From Candidatus Methanimicrococcus labiotermitis (lineage in GTDB: Archaea > Halobacteriota > Methanosarcinia > Methanosarcinales > Methanosarcinaceae): 35,078 nt of DNA. The stretch lies in contig WRCE01000022.1 in NCBI GenBank assembly GCA_009784005.1, positions 1 to 35,078 on the forward strand, given 5' to 3'. Below the pieces are notes generated by a model. It did no database searches. It was not told the origin of the DNA and saw nothing but the letters and a program-made list of their open reading frames with translations. This document shows positions 1 through 5,938 of this stretch, piece after piece; position 1 is the stretch's first letter; each line of letters opens with the position of its first letter. The translations under genes were made by a program, and so were the position numbers.

Positions 1-250
1 AGAAACGATACCGGGCCGCGTCAGCGATGAAGTGAAGAACGGAGACGCGCGGCGCACGGATGCAACGGTAAAACCCCGCAGGTGCAAGTTGAATTCGGGG
101 AACGCGTTTGATTTGAAAGCGCGCCCGAAGTTAAAAGACGCAAAGCCGAATGCCGCCGTACGTTTCAATTTTCAGATTGAAGAATCAAAGATAAGAATGT
201 TCTTTGAAAGTACAGCAACAGAAGGGAGCTTATTCGCCGGACCGGCGCAA
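1..250 (+). ncRNA. rnpB: RNase P RNA, 3' portion (5' end outside window)
   Basis: This is the catalytic RNA of ribonuclease P, which removes 5' leaders from precursor tRNAs. It is recognised from conserved core blocks in the right order: GAAACGATA near base 2, the block GGTAAAACCCC starting at 67, AGGTGCAAG at 80-88 (resembling the L15 loop whose GGU pairs with the tRNA CCA end), and ACAGAA (218-223) followed by GCTTA (228-232), the universal 3' core signature. The region is more GC-rich than the neighbouring intergenic DNA and is followed by a hairpin plus T-rich tract. The exact 3' end is uncertain (about 240-250). The 5' strand of the P1 helix and the GGAAAGTCC-type block would lie upstream of the window. 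An open reading frame through it (2-265) is considered fortuitous. The call is motif recognition by eye; no covariance model was run. Confidence 0.8.
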
Positions 251-253
251 AAT

Positions 254-303
254 TCGCGGCCATAATACTCTTTGGCCGCGATTTTCATTTTTTATTTTTC
301 ATT
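254..303 (+). terminator. Hairpin plus T-rich tract after rnpB
   Basis: A perfect 9-bp stem (TCGCGGCCA at 254-262 with TGGCCGCGA at 273-281) encloses a 10-base loop. It is followed by a T-rich stretch to about 303, which is the archaeal termination signal type. It fits termination of the plus-strand RNase P RNA. Hairpins are not required by archaeal polymerase, so the T-rich part may be the functional element. Confidence 0.6.
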
Positions 304-353
304 CAGATTTTAAAAAAAGGATAATGACGTCTCCGGTGTCAGCAGTTATGACG

Positions 354-746
354 TCAGCAATCGGTTTTTATAGACAGCGCTTGCTGAGGGCACATGTCAA
401 TACAAAGGCCGCAGCGAACGCATTTTTGGATGTCCATTGTCAGGTTCCAGTCGGCGTCAAAGCCGTACACTTTGGACGGGCAAACGGAGATGCAGGCGCC
501 GCAATCGACGCATTCGTTTTTGTTTCGGCAGATGGGCGTGTTCAGAGGGACGGCCGAGATACCGCGCGCGACAAATTCATCGCGGATGGTGTCATAGTAT
601 TTGTCAGGAATCTCAATGATGACTTCTCCGCCGGTCGCGTCTACGCGGGAGGAGACAATACTGACCAGTATTCCGGTTTTTAAGATAATTTCCGAAAGGA
701 TCGGCGATTTGACCCGTTCCTCGGGAAAGCTGATTTTTATCTTCAT
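354..746 (-). CDS. NIL-domain 4Fe-4S ferredoxin (homocysteine biosynthesis partner)
   Basis: A 130-residue protein with an N-terminal NIL-type domain (about residues 1-70) and a two-cluster ferredoxin domain. The cluster motifs are C79-x2-C82-x2-C85-x3-C89-P and C109-x2-C112-x2-C115-x3-C119-P; an extra C73 precedes the first. It overlaps the DUF39-CBS gene upstream in an ATGA arrangement (its ATG at 744-746, the stop of the upstream gene at 743-745), so the two are almost certainly co-translated. In Methanosarcina acetivorans the equivalent pair (MA1821/MA1822, from memory) is needed to make homocysteine from aspartate semialdehyde and sulfide, with the ferredoxin thought to supply electrons or assist sulfur transfer. 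Role by homology and context; cytoplasmic. Confidence 0.88.
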   Translation of the reverse strand: MKIKISFPEERVKSPILSEIILKTGILVSIVSSRVDATGGEVIIEIPDKYYDTIRDEFVARGISAVPLNTPICRNKNECVDCGACISVCPSKVYGFDADWNLTMDIQKCVRCGLCIDMCPQQALSIKTDC

Positions 747-2263
747 TCGTATTTCCCTCTCGTGAATAATTTGCTGATATGTTCGCTTGTCAGCATACCG
801 ATCACATTTTGATTTTCATCAATGACGGGTATCGCCGATATTTTAAATTCGTCCAAACGCTTCGCGACAACATCCGCGGTTTCGTTCGGCGCGCAGGTCA
901 CGACGTTTTTTGTCATGCAAGCTTCGACTGTTCCGACTTTTCCTTCAGCGACCGCTTTGCCGTCCGCGACTGCTTTTGATATGTCCCAAGTTGTAATGAT
1001 GCCGACCAATTTTCCTTTTGAAACGACGGAGACATGGTTTCTTTCATTTCGTTTCATCAGTTTCGCCGCTTCTATGATGCTTTCGGTTTTCTCGACCGTC
1101 ACCACTTCTTTGCTCATCACGTCGCGGGCCGACGGCATTTTGTTTGTTTCTTTCATCGGTTTCGTGGTTTGGTTTTTCGGAAGCGTTGTCGTGTTTTTGC
1201 CTAAGAAGAAGGTTCCGGCGTCAATCCGTTTCTTCAATTCGTTCGCCACGTCCCGCGCCTTTTTAAAACTTGATATGGGTGAAGTTGTTACGTCTTTGCC
1301 GTCAAGCACAATGCTTCCCGACTTGAGTTCTTCATAACTGACCTTTCTGATCACCGGCCTGTCGCGTCTGTCGACGCTGTAATCTTTGACGCTGACTTCG
1401 ATGTCCGCGTCTCTGACGGCGGTCGCTTCAGCCATTTCGGCGTCCAATATCGGAATCGGGATTCCGAGGCCGAGGTAAAGGGAAGTGCCGTATCCCTCAA
1501 AAGTGGCGGCGTTGACATATTCCTTTGTCATCTCTTTGAGATTTGCCGTTGTCATGAGCGTTGCAAAACCGGAAGCCGTTGAACACTGTGTCCCTTCGCC
1601 GACGATTGTGCCTTCGGCGCCGCCCATAAATATTTTTGTGCCCGCGCCGATTGTTCGGTATGTCGGGTCATTTGATAGCGGCGACAGGATGCCGGCGCCC
1701 GAGTACGTCACGTTTTTGAAGTCGGGAAGTAGTTTTCCCATGTAAGTGTGAAGCGTTTTTCTGGAGCCGTTTGTCGCGGCGTCATAACGCTGGTATGCGT
1801 TTCTCGGATTGACCATGATGGCTTGATTCAAGTCGTTCAGCGTCACGGTGGTCGTTAATTCCTTTCTCGGATAACAGTCCGTTCCGTAGGATTGAGCGGT
1901 GATTTCGATTTCTTTGCCGCAAATCAGGTCTTCAATGACATGCGCGCCGCCGTATTTCATGCCGACCTTTTCCGACACCTGCGCCGCGCCCAAATATGAG
2001 TCAACGGCAGCGAGGCCGCTGTAAGCTTCTACGCCGTTCATGAACATCTTTGTTATTTTGATGGGTATTTCGGCATGTCCGAAATTCAAGAAGACGCCCG
2101 ACGAACACATAGCGCCGAAGGTCCCTGTGGTCACCACATCAACTTCCAAAGCGGCCTTCTCCGCTCCGATGTCATCAACGATGTCGGCCATTTCTTCCGC
2201 CGTCACAACGCAGACATCACCGGAGGCAATTTTTTTATTGATTTCATCAATCGTTTTCGCCAT
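743..2263 (-). CDS. Homocysteine biosynthesis protein (DUF39/HcyBio) with two CBS domains
   Basis: A 506-residue protein. Residues 1 to about 365 form the DUF39/HcyBio domain (COG1900 type); residues about 380-505 form a CBS pair beginning SARDVMSKEVVTVEKTESI and ending in the second CBS (VEACMTKNVVTCAPNETAD). In methanogens this family converts aspartate semialdehyde plus a sulfur donor to homocysteine for methionine supply. C53 (in AMCSSG) and C130 (in GTDCYP) sit at the positions of the two conserved cysteines reported as important in the M. acetivorans protein (from memory). AAGGAG lies 11 bases before the ATG. The linker 355-385 (LGKNTTTLPKNQTTKPMK) is low-complexity. CBS domains commonly bind adenine nucleotides or S-adenosylmethionine, suggesting feedback control; this is inference. 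Confidence 0.9.
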   Translation of the reverse strand: MAKTIDEINKKIASGDVCVVTAEEMADIVDDIGAEKAALEVDVVTTGTFGAMCSSGVFLNFGHAEIPIKITKMFMNGVEAYSGLAAVDSYLGAAQVSEKVGMKYGGAHVIEDLICGKEIEITAQSYGTDCYPRKELTTTVTLNDLNQAIMVNPRNAYQRYDAATNGSRKTLHTYMGKLLPDFKNVTYSGAGILSPLSNDPTYRTIGAGTKIFMGGAEGTIVGEGTQCSTASGFATLMTTANLKEMTKEYVNAATFEGYGTSLYLGLGIPIPILDAEMAEATAVRDADIEVSVKDYSVDRRDRPVIRKVSYEELKSGSIVLDGKDVTTSPISSFKKARDVANELKKRIDAGTFFLGKNTTTLPKNQTTKPMKETNKMPSARDVMSKEVVTVEKTESIIEAAKLMKRNERNHVSVVSKGKLVGIITTWDISKAVADGKAVAEGKVGTVEACMTKNVVTCAPNETADVVAKRLDEFKISAIPVIDENQNVIGMLTSEHISKLFTRGKYE

Positions 2264-2996
2264 TTAATGTTCGTCTCCTTTTCATCACCGCGATAAACCG
2301 CGGTTTTTAGACTTTGCTTAGACTTTGTTTATTTTCAGGTTCTTTAATTGTTAGAGGTTCCTGTTTAATTAATCTTGTTTAATTCGTTTTTATTTTGTTT
2401 AATCGTTTTTATTTTGTTTATTCATTTTGCCGCGAGCGGCCAATAAGCCTGAATAACATTTTTCGGGGAAGTTGTCAAGGTCTCAATACTATATAAATTT
2501 ACTCGGCAATTATTACTATGGGTTATATCTATTGGGCGATCCTTTGCTTCATCACTTGCAGCGCCTTTTGATTCTGCTTGTCTGTTTTATAATTCTTCTT
2601 TTGCTATAATTTATTTTTATATTATTTTTATATTATTGTCTATTGTTGTCCATTATTGTTTGTTTATTGTCCATTTATTGGCTATTATTCACATCAAGAA
2701 CACATTATCACTATTGGTCGGGAGCACATCGTTTTTAAACAATTGTGATGATTATTATATTGTTATACTATTGTTATTCATTATGACCTTTGTAACGAGT
2801 TTCCAATCATCAAATGATAAGTCTTTATAGTAAAACAAAAGAAGTTTTGGTTTGAAAAATTAAGGTTATTTTACAATTAAAATTAAATAATAAACGTTTG
2901 TACTAAATTGATGCATTTGTTTCAATCTGTGACACGAATGCTGAAAAATTCATTATTATTGGGAATTATTTTGGAATTATTGGGAATTGTTTGGGA
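2264..2996. other. AT-rich divergent intergenic region, no convincing gene
   Basis: A 733-bp gap between divergently transcribed genes. It is AT-rich and contains degenerate short repeats (TTTGTTTAATCGTTTTTATT-like motifs near 2370-2420, TATTGTCCATTATTG-like motifs near 2636-2690, and GGGAATTATT-like motifs just before 2990). The TATA-like box for the minus-strand homocysteine unit is near 2495. An A/T stretch at 2870-2895 could serve the plus-strand gene. A hydrophobic open frame at 2636-2830 is made of the short repeats, has no ribosome site and is not called. No tRNA or other structured RNA was recognised. Confidence 0.6.
2490..2505 (-). promoter_or_regulatory. TATA-like box for the homocysteine unit
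   Basis: Read on the minus strand this is AAATTTATATAGT, a good archaeal TATA-box sequence. Transcription would start about 25 bases downstream (near 2465-2470), giving a leader of roughly 200 bases before the DUF39 start at 2263. Placement is by sequence only. Confidence 0.4.
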
Positions 2997-3809
2997 ATGA
3001 ATATGGAAAAACAGGTCAAAACGGATGAAGAGACCCGATGTTTCAGGCCGTCCGCGCCTCTCTTCAATCAATATTCTAAGTGCTACCATGAGTTTACGAG
3101 CCGCTTTTATGACTCATTTAAGCATGACTTGAAAAATTACCACAATGCCATTATCATGTCTCTTGATTTGTATAAATTAACAAACGAAGAAAAGTATTTG
3201 GACAAAATCTCTGAGGCGTCTTACAAAAGCTTGGAACACATTGATTCTTTGAAAGAAATCGAGCCGCATATCTTCAGCGGCGGCGAAATCTGTTTTTATT
3301 CGTGCAAAGCGGCTATCCGAAAAGCTCTGTCCGCCCGCCCGTCAGTCGATTATGAAATAACGGGATCGGATTGCTATGTTTTTGCGGATTCTTCTTTCCC
3401 CTCTCTCTTTGAATTATTGTTTGTCAACATGATGCGGGCGGAGAAATCCGTTGAAAAGACCGGTGAAAAGGCCGATGAAAAGACCGTTGAAAACGTTGAA
3501 AAGGTCATTGAAAAGATGCTTTTTAACATTTCTCTCTTTGAAGAAGACGATTTTCCGAAATGCCGCATTGACATCATTTTCCCCGATTTTTCAATTCCGG
3601 ATGGTTTGGCGGATTGGATTTTAAATAACGATGACCAGCGCATGACAAAGGACCCGGGTCAGATGGCATTTTTTGCCGCTCGGAAAATTGCTTGCCGGTA
3701 CAGCGGCGATTTGTCTCTGACGGAACATACCGATGACCGGACGGTGTTTACGCTGACGCTGTATCAGGAAAGCGACGGCCTCAAAAATCCCGCGTATCCT
3801 GTGCTGTAA
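2997..3809 (+). CDS. Histidine-kinase-like protein without sensor domain
   Basis: A 270-residue soluble protein resembling the transmitter core of methanogen histidine kinases. A DHp-like helix pair starts at F41-K-H43-D-L-K-N, the form of the phospho-acceptor box (HDxxN) in many archaeal kinases, followed by a second helix ending in LEHIDSLKEIEP. A divergent HATPase region follows: an N-box-like LFELLFVNMMRAE, a poorly conserved DxGxG region (PDFSIPDGLADWI), and a C-terminal AFFAARKIACRYSGDLSLTEHTDDRTVFTLTL that matches the G2/strand end of the ATPase fold. Between N-box and the next strand a repetitive EKxxEKxxEK stretch (3442-3518) is inserted. There is no sensor or membrane segment and no adjacent response regulator. 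Start is uncertain: TTG 2991, ATG 2997 or ATG 3003. Kinase activity is doubtful. Confidence 0.65.
   Translation: MNMEKQVKTDEETRCFRPSAPLFNQYSKCYHEFTSRFYDSFKHDLKNYHNAIIMSLDLYKLTNEEKYLDKISEASYKSLEHIDSLKEIEPHIFSGGEICFYSCKAAIRKALSARPSVDYEITGSDCYVFADSSFPSLFELLFVNMMRAEKSVEKTGEKADEKTVENVEKVIEKMLFNISLFEEDDFPKCRIDIIFPDFSIPDGLADWILNNDDQRMTKDPGQMAFFAARKIACRYSGDLSLTEHTDDRTVFTLTLYQESDGLKNPAYPVL
3442..3518 (+). repeat. In-frame GAAAAG-rich repeat in the kinase-like gene
   Basis: Imperfect units of 12-15 bp built around GTTGAAAAG / GATGAAAAG encode VEKTGEKADEKTVENVEKVIEK, about residues 149-174. The insertion follows the N-box-like helix of the ATPase domain, where the ATP-lid loop normally begins. Confidence 0.6.
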
Positions 3810-3901
3810 CGGTTTTCGTGAAATATTGTATCAGTTTTTGTTTTGCCTTTATTTCGGTTAATTTTTTATGGGTTTGACCCCTTCTGTTGCAGGTGACATC
3901 A

Positions 3902-4333
3902 GTGACGCGTATTTTGGCGACAGGTACTTTTGATATTTTGCATCCCGGCCACCTTTATTTTTTAGAGAAGGCCAAAGAGCTCGGCGATGAACTTTATGTT
4001 ATCGTCAGCCGCGATGTCAACGTTCACCACAAGCCGTCCCCCGTCCTTCCTGAAAAGCAGCGTTTGGAAATGGTCGGCGCGTTAAAACCCGTCGATTACG
4101 CCCTTCTCGGCAGCCTGACAGACTATTTTGAACCGGTTGCTTCCATTCGGCCGGATATTATCGTTCTCGGTTTTGACCAAAAATTCAAAGAAAAAGAGCT
4201 GGAAGAAGAACTCAATCGGCGCGGCTTCTCTTCCAAAGTGATTCGTTTGCCTGCGGCAGACGGCAGTTTTTACAGCAGCCGGTCAATCGCTGCCGAAATT
4301 GTTAAGCGCCATAAAGATGAACTCAGGGAATGA
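3902..4333 (+). CDS. ribL: Archaeal FAD synthase (FMN adenylyltransferase)
   Basis: A 143-residue nucleotidyltransferase of the cytidylyltransferase-like fold. It has the GTFDILHPGH motif at its N-terminus (the HxGH site that binds ATP) and the family pattern AKELGDELYVIVSRD, LPEKQRLEMVGALKPVDYALLGS and IRPDIIVLG. The family transfers AMP from ATP (or CMP from CTP) to FMN, giving FAD. The GTG at 3902 is chosen as start because AGGTGA (3891-3896) lies 5 bases before it and the product then begins MTRILATGTFD like its relatives; a TTG at 3887 is in frame but lacks this spacing. The protein contains no cysteine at all, whereas the characterised Methanocaldococcus RibL was reported to depend on conserved C-terminal cysteines (from memory). 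It ends 10 bp from the convergent alkD-like gene. Confidence 0.88.
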   Translation: MTRILATGTFDILHPGHLYFLEKAKELGDELYVIVSRDVNVHHKPSPVLPEKQRLEMVGALKPVDYALLGSLTDYFEPVASIRPDIIVLGFDQKFKEKELEEELNRRGFSSKVIRLPAADGSFYSSRSIAAEIVKRHKDELRE

Positions 4334-4343
4334 TTCCGCTTCG

Positions 4344-5126
4344 TCATCTTTTTTTTATTTTCATGTATTTCTCTTTTTGTTCCGGTCTCATTTTCTCAAT
4401 CGCGTAGCGAAGCATTGTTCGCGGCATTTTTTCGGCGTTTTCCTCTAAAAATCTGACTAAAACCGTTTCATCCCGTTTGCCGATTTCGCGCAGCATCCAG
4501 CCTGTACATTTGTGAATCAAATCATGGGTGGAAGGGAGGAAATGCACGCAGAGGCGAAGCGTCGGGTCAAAGATGTCTTGCTTGATGAACGCGTATGTCG
4601 TCATCACGCTGATGCGCTGTTCCCACAGATTTTCGGATTCCGAGAGGCGTCTCAGGGTTTTGTCGCCAAGCGTTTCCGGCTCTGTTTCCAAAAACCATTC
4701 GCCGAGAATATACGACGCGGACGCGTCTGTCAAATCCCAGTTGTTGACGCCTGCCAAGTTTTCAAGATACAGCGTTACGATTTCTTTTTTTTCCCGTCCC
4801 GCTTCTTTCTCGCATTCAACAGACGTTTTTTTCCCTTTCCCAATCGTTTTTCGGCGGGCGTCATTGTATTTTTCTACAAGAACGAAAAGGGCGGTCTGCC
4901 GATGTTCATGAATCGTGGAGGTGATCAATATTTTGATGTCATCCAATGAGATGTTTTTGTATTCCCGCCGCGCCAGCGCCCGCATTTCGGGAACGGCGAC
5001 GCCGATGAAAATATCATTTTCGCCGTAGTCGCCGGGGGCGGTTTTGAAATACCTTTGCATGTGCTTCGCTCTCGCGGGGTCGCCCGCTTCTTCCAAAACG
5101 GCTTTTACGTAATTCGCTGTTAACAT
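4344..5126 (-). CDS. AlkD-family DNA alkylation repair protein
   Basis: A 260-residue HEAT-like repeat DNA glycosylase that would remove alkylated purines from DNA. The family pattern is clear: GDPARAKHMQRYFKT, GENDIFIGVAVPEMR, NNWDLTDASASYILG and LWEQRISVMTTYAFI. W130, D134 and R171 correspond to the conserved active-site trio W/D/R known from Bacillus AlkD. The ATG at 5124-5126 is preferred because GGAGAG lies 7 bases before it; an in-frame ATG at 5141 would add MERQK and sits at the edge of the pyrimidine repeat. A lysine-rich insertion (about residues 91-112) lies between helices. It is the last gene of a minus-strand repair group with ogt and uvrC. Confidence 0.88.
   Translation of the reverse strand: MLTANYVKAVLEEAGDPARAKHMQRYFKTAPGDYGENDIFIGVAVPEMRALARREYKNISLDDIKILITSTIHEHRQTALFVLVEKYNDARRKTIGKGKKTSVECEKEAGREKKEIVTLYLENLAGVNNWDLTDASASYILGEWFLETEPETLGDKTLRRLSESENLWEQRISVMTTYAFIKQDIFDPTLRLCVHFLPSTHDLIHKCTGWMLREIGKRDETVLVRFLEENAEKMPRTMLRYAIEKMRPEQKEKYMKIKKR
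4349..4356 (+). terminator. T8 tract after ribL
   Basis: An uninterrupted run of eight T lies 16 bases after the ribL stop. It falls inside the last lysine codons of the convergent alkD-like gene, so the two 3' ends overlap. T runs of this length terminate archaeal polymerase; no hairpin is seen. Confidence 0.45.
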
Positions 5127-5140
5127 TTTCTGTCTCTCCA

Positions 5141-5271
5141 TTTTCTTTCCTTTCCCTTTCTTTCCTTTCCCTTTCTTTCCTTTCCCTTTCTTTCCTTTCC
5201 CTTTCTTTCCTTCCCCTTTTTTTCCTTCCCCTTTTTCCTTTCCCTTTCTTTCCTTCCCCTTTTTCCTTTCC
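5141..5271. repeat. Pure pyrimidine tract with 15-bp tandem repeat
   Basis: A stretch of 131 bases on the plus strand has only C and T. It contains four perfect copies of TTTCCTTTCCCTTTC (5146-5205) and then degenerate versions with TTCCCC blocks. It fills almost the whole gap between the ogt stop and the alkD-like start, so any read-through transcript from ogt carries a purine-rich GGGAAAGGAAAG leader. See findings for possible triplex formation. Confidence 0.95.
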
Positions 5272-5278
5272 GTTTAAT

Positions 5279-5764
5279 TCAGTCGCATTCTTCTGTGTTT
5301 TCCAGCGCCAGCAACTTCTGTTTCAAATCTGTTCCCGCCGAGTAGCCGACCAATTTTCCGTTGCTGCCGATGACGCGGTGGCAGGGGATAAAAATCGCGA
5401 TAGGGTTTTTGTTGTTCGCCGTCCCGACGGCGCGGCTCGCTCTCGGGTTGCCGATTGCCTCGGCGACATCTTTGTATGAAACAGTTCTGCCGTAAGGGAT
5501 TTCACGAAGCGCCGCCCAAACTTTTTCCGTGAACGGCGTTCCTTTCGGCGCCAGCGGTAAATCAAAAACGGTTCGCTCTCCGTTTAAATATTCATCCAGC
5601 TGTTGAAATGCTTTCAAAAGAATAGGGGGCGCTTCTTTTTCGTCGAAAATCGCGCGGGATTCGCCGATTTTTTTGACGTCATTTTCAAAAACGAGTTTGG
5701 TAATATACCCGCCCGTTTCTTCAATACCGATTTTTCCGATTGCTGTGTCTTTAAAATAAATCAT
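5279..5764 (-). CDS. ogt: Methylated-DNA--protein-cysteine methyltransferase
   Basis: A 161-residue suicide enzyme that moves the methyl group from O6-methylguanine to its own cysteine. The active-site motif IPCHRVIG is intact (C128), preceded by the helix-turn-helix segment PYGRTVSYKDVAEAIGNPRASRAVGTANNKNP and followed by GKLVGYSAGTDLKQKLLALE. The arginine finger is in ASRAVG. The N-terminal half is the usual short variable domain. ATG at 5764 is chosen; an in-frame TTG at 5770 sits 5 bases after GGAG and is a fair alternative (163 residues). It lies between uvrC and the alkD-like gene on the same strand with gaps filled by low-complexity DNA, suggesting a repair transcription unit. Confidence 0.93.
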   Translation of the reverse strand: MIYFKDTAIGKIGIEETGGYITKLVFENDVKKIGESRAIFDEKEAPPILLKAFQQLDEYLNGERTVFDLPLAPKGTPFTEKVWAALREIPYGRTVSYKDVAEAIGNPRASRAVGTANNKNPIAIFIPCHRVIGSNGKLVGYSAGTDLKQKLLALENTEECD

Positions 5765-5842
5765 TGTCAATCAAGCTCCGCCTCTTTTCGCTCTTATTGA
5801 TTTTTCGAAATATAAACCTTTAATAAGCTCGGTGAAAGTTCT

Positions 5843-5935
5843 GATACAGCTTCTATCCGCTTCAGTCTGCCTCTATCCGCTTTTGTCAGCTTCAATCAGT
5901 TTCTGTCAGCTTCAATTCGCTTCTGTCGGTCTCGT
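5843..5935. repeat. Degenerate pyrimidine-rich tandem repeat
   Basis: Imperfect 10-20 bp units of the type CTTCTATCCG, GTCAGCTTCAATCAGTTTCT and GTCAGCTTCAATTCGCTTCT fill the gap between the uvrC stop and the ogt start. Repeat identity is lower than in the other arrays, suggesting an older array. Confidence 0.6.
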
Positions 5936-5938
5936 TTT

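Noticed and set aside
2..265. Plus-strand open frame at the left edge as a protein gene
   Set aside because: It coincides with RNase P RNA core motifs; the product is basic, unlike any family I know, and there is no ribosome site.
2636..2830. Hydrophobic 64-residue open frame as a small membrane protein
   Set aside because: It starts at a TTG inside a TATTG repeat, has no ribosome site, and the hydrophobicity comes from AT-rich repeats.
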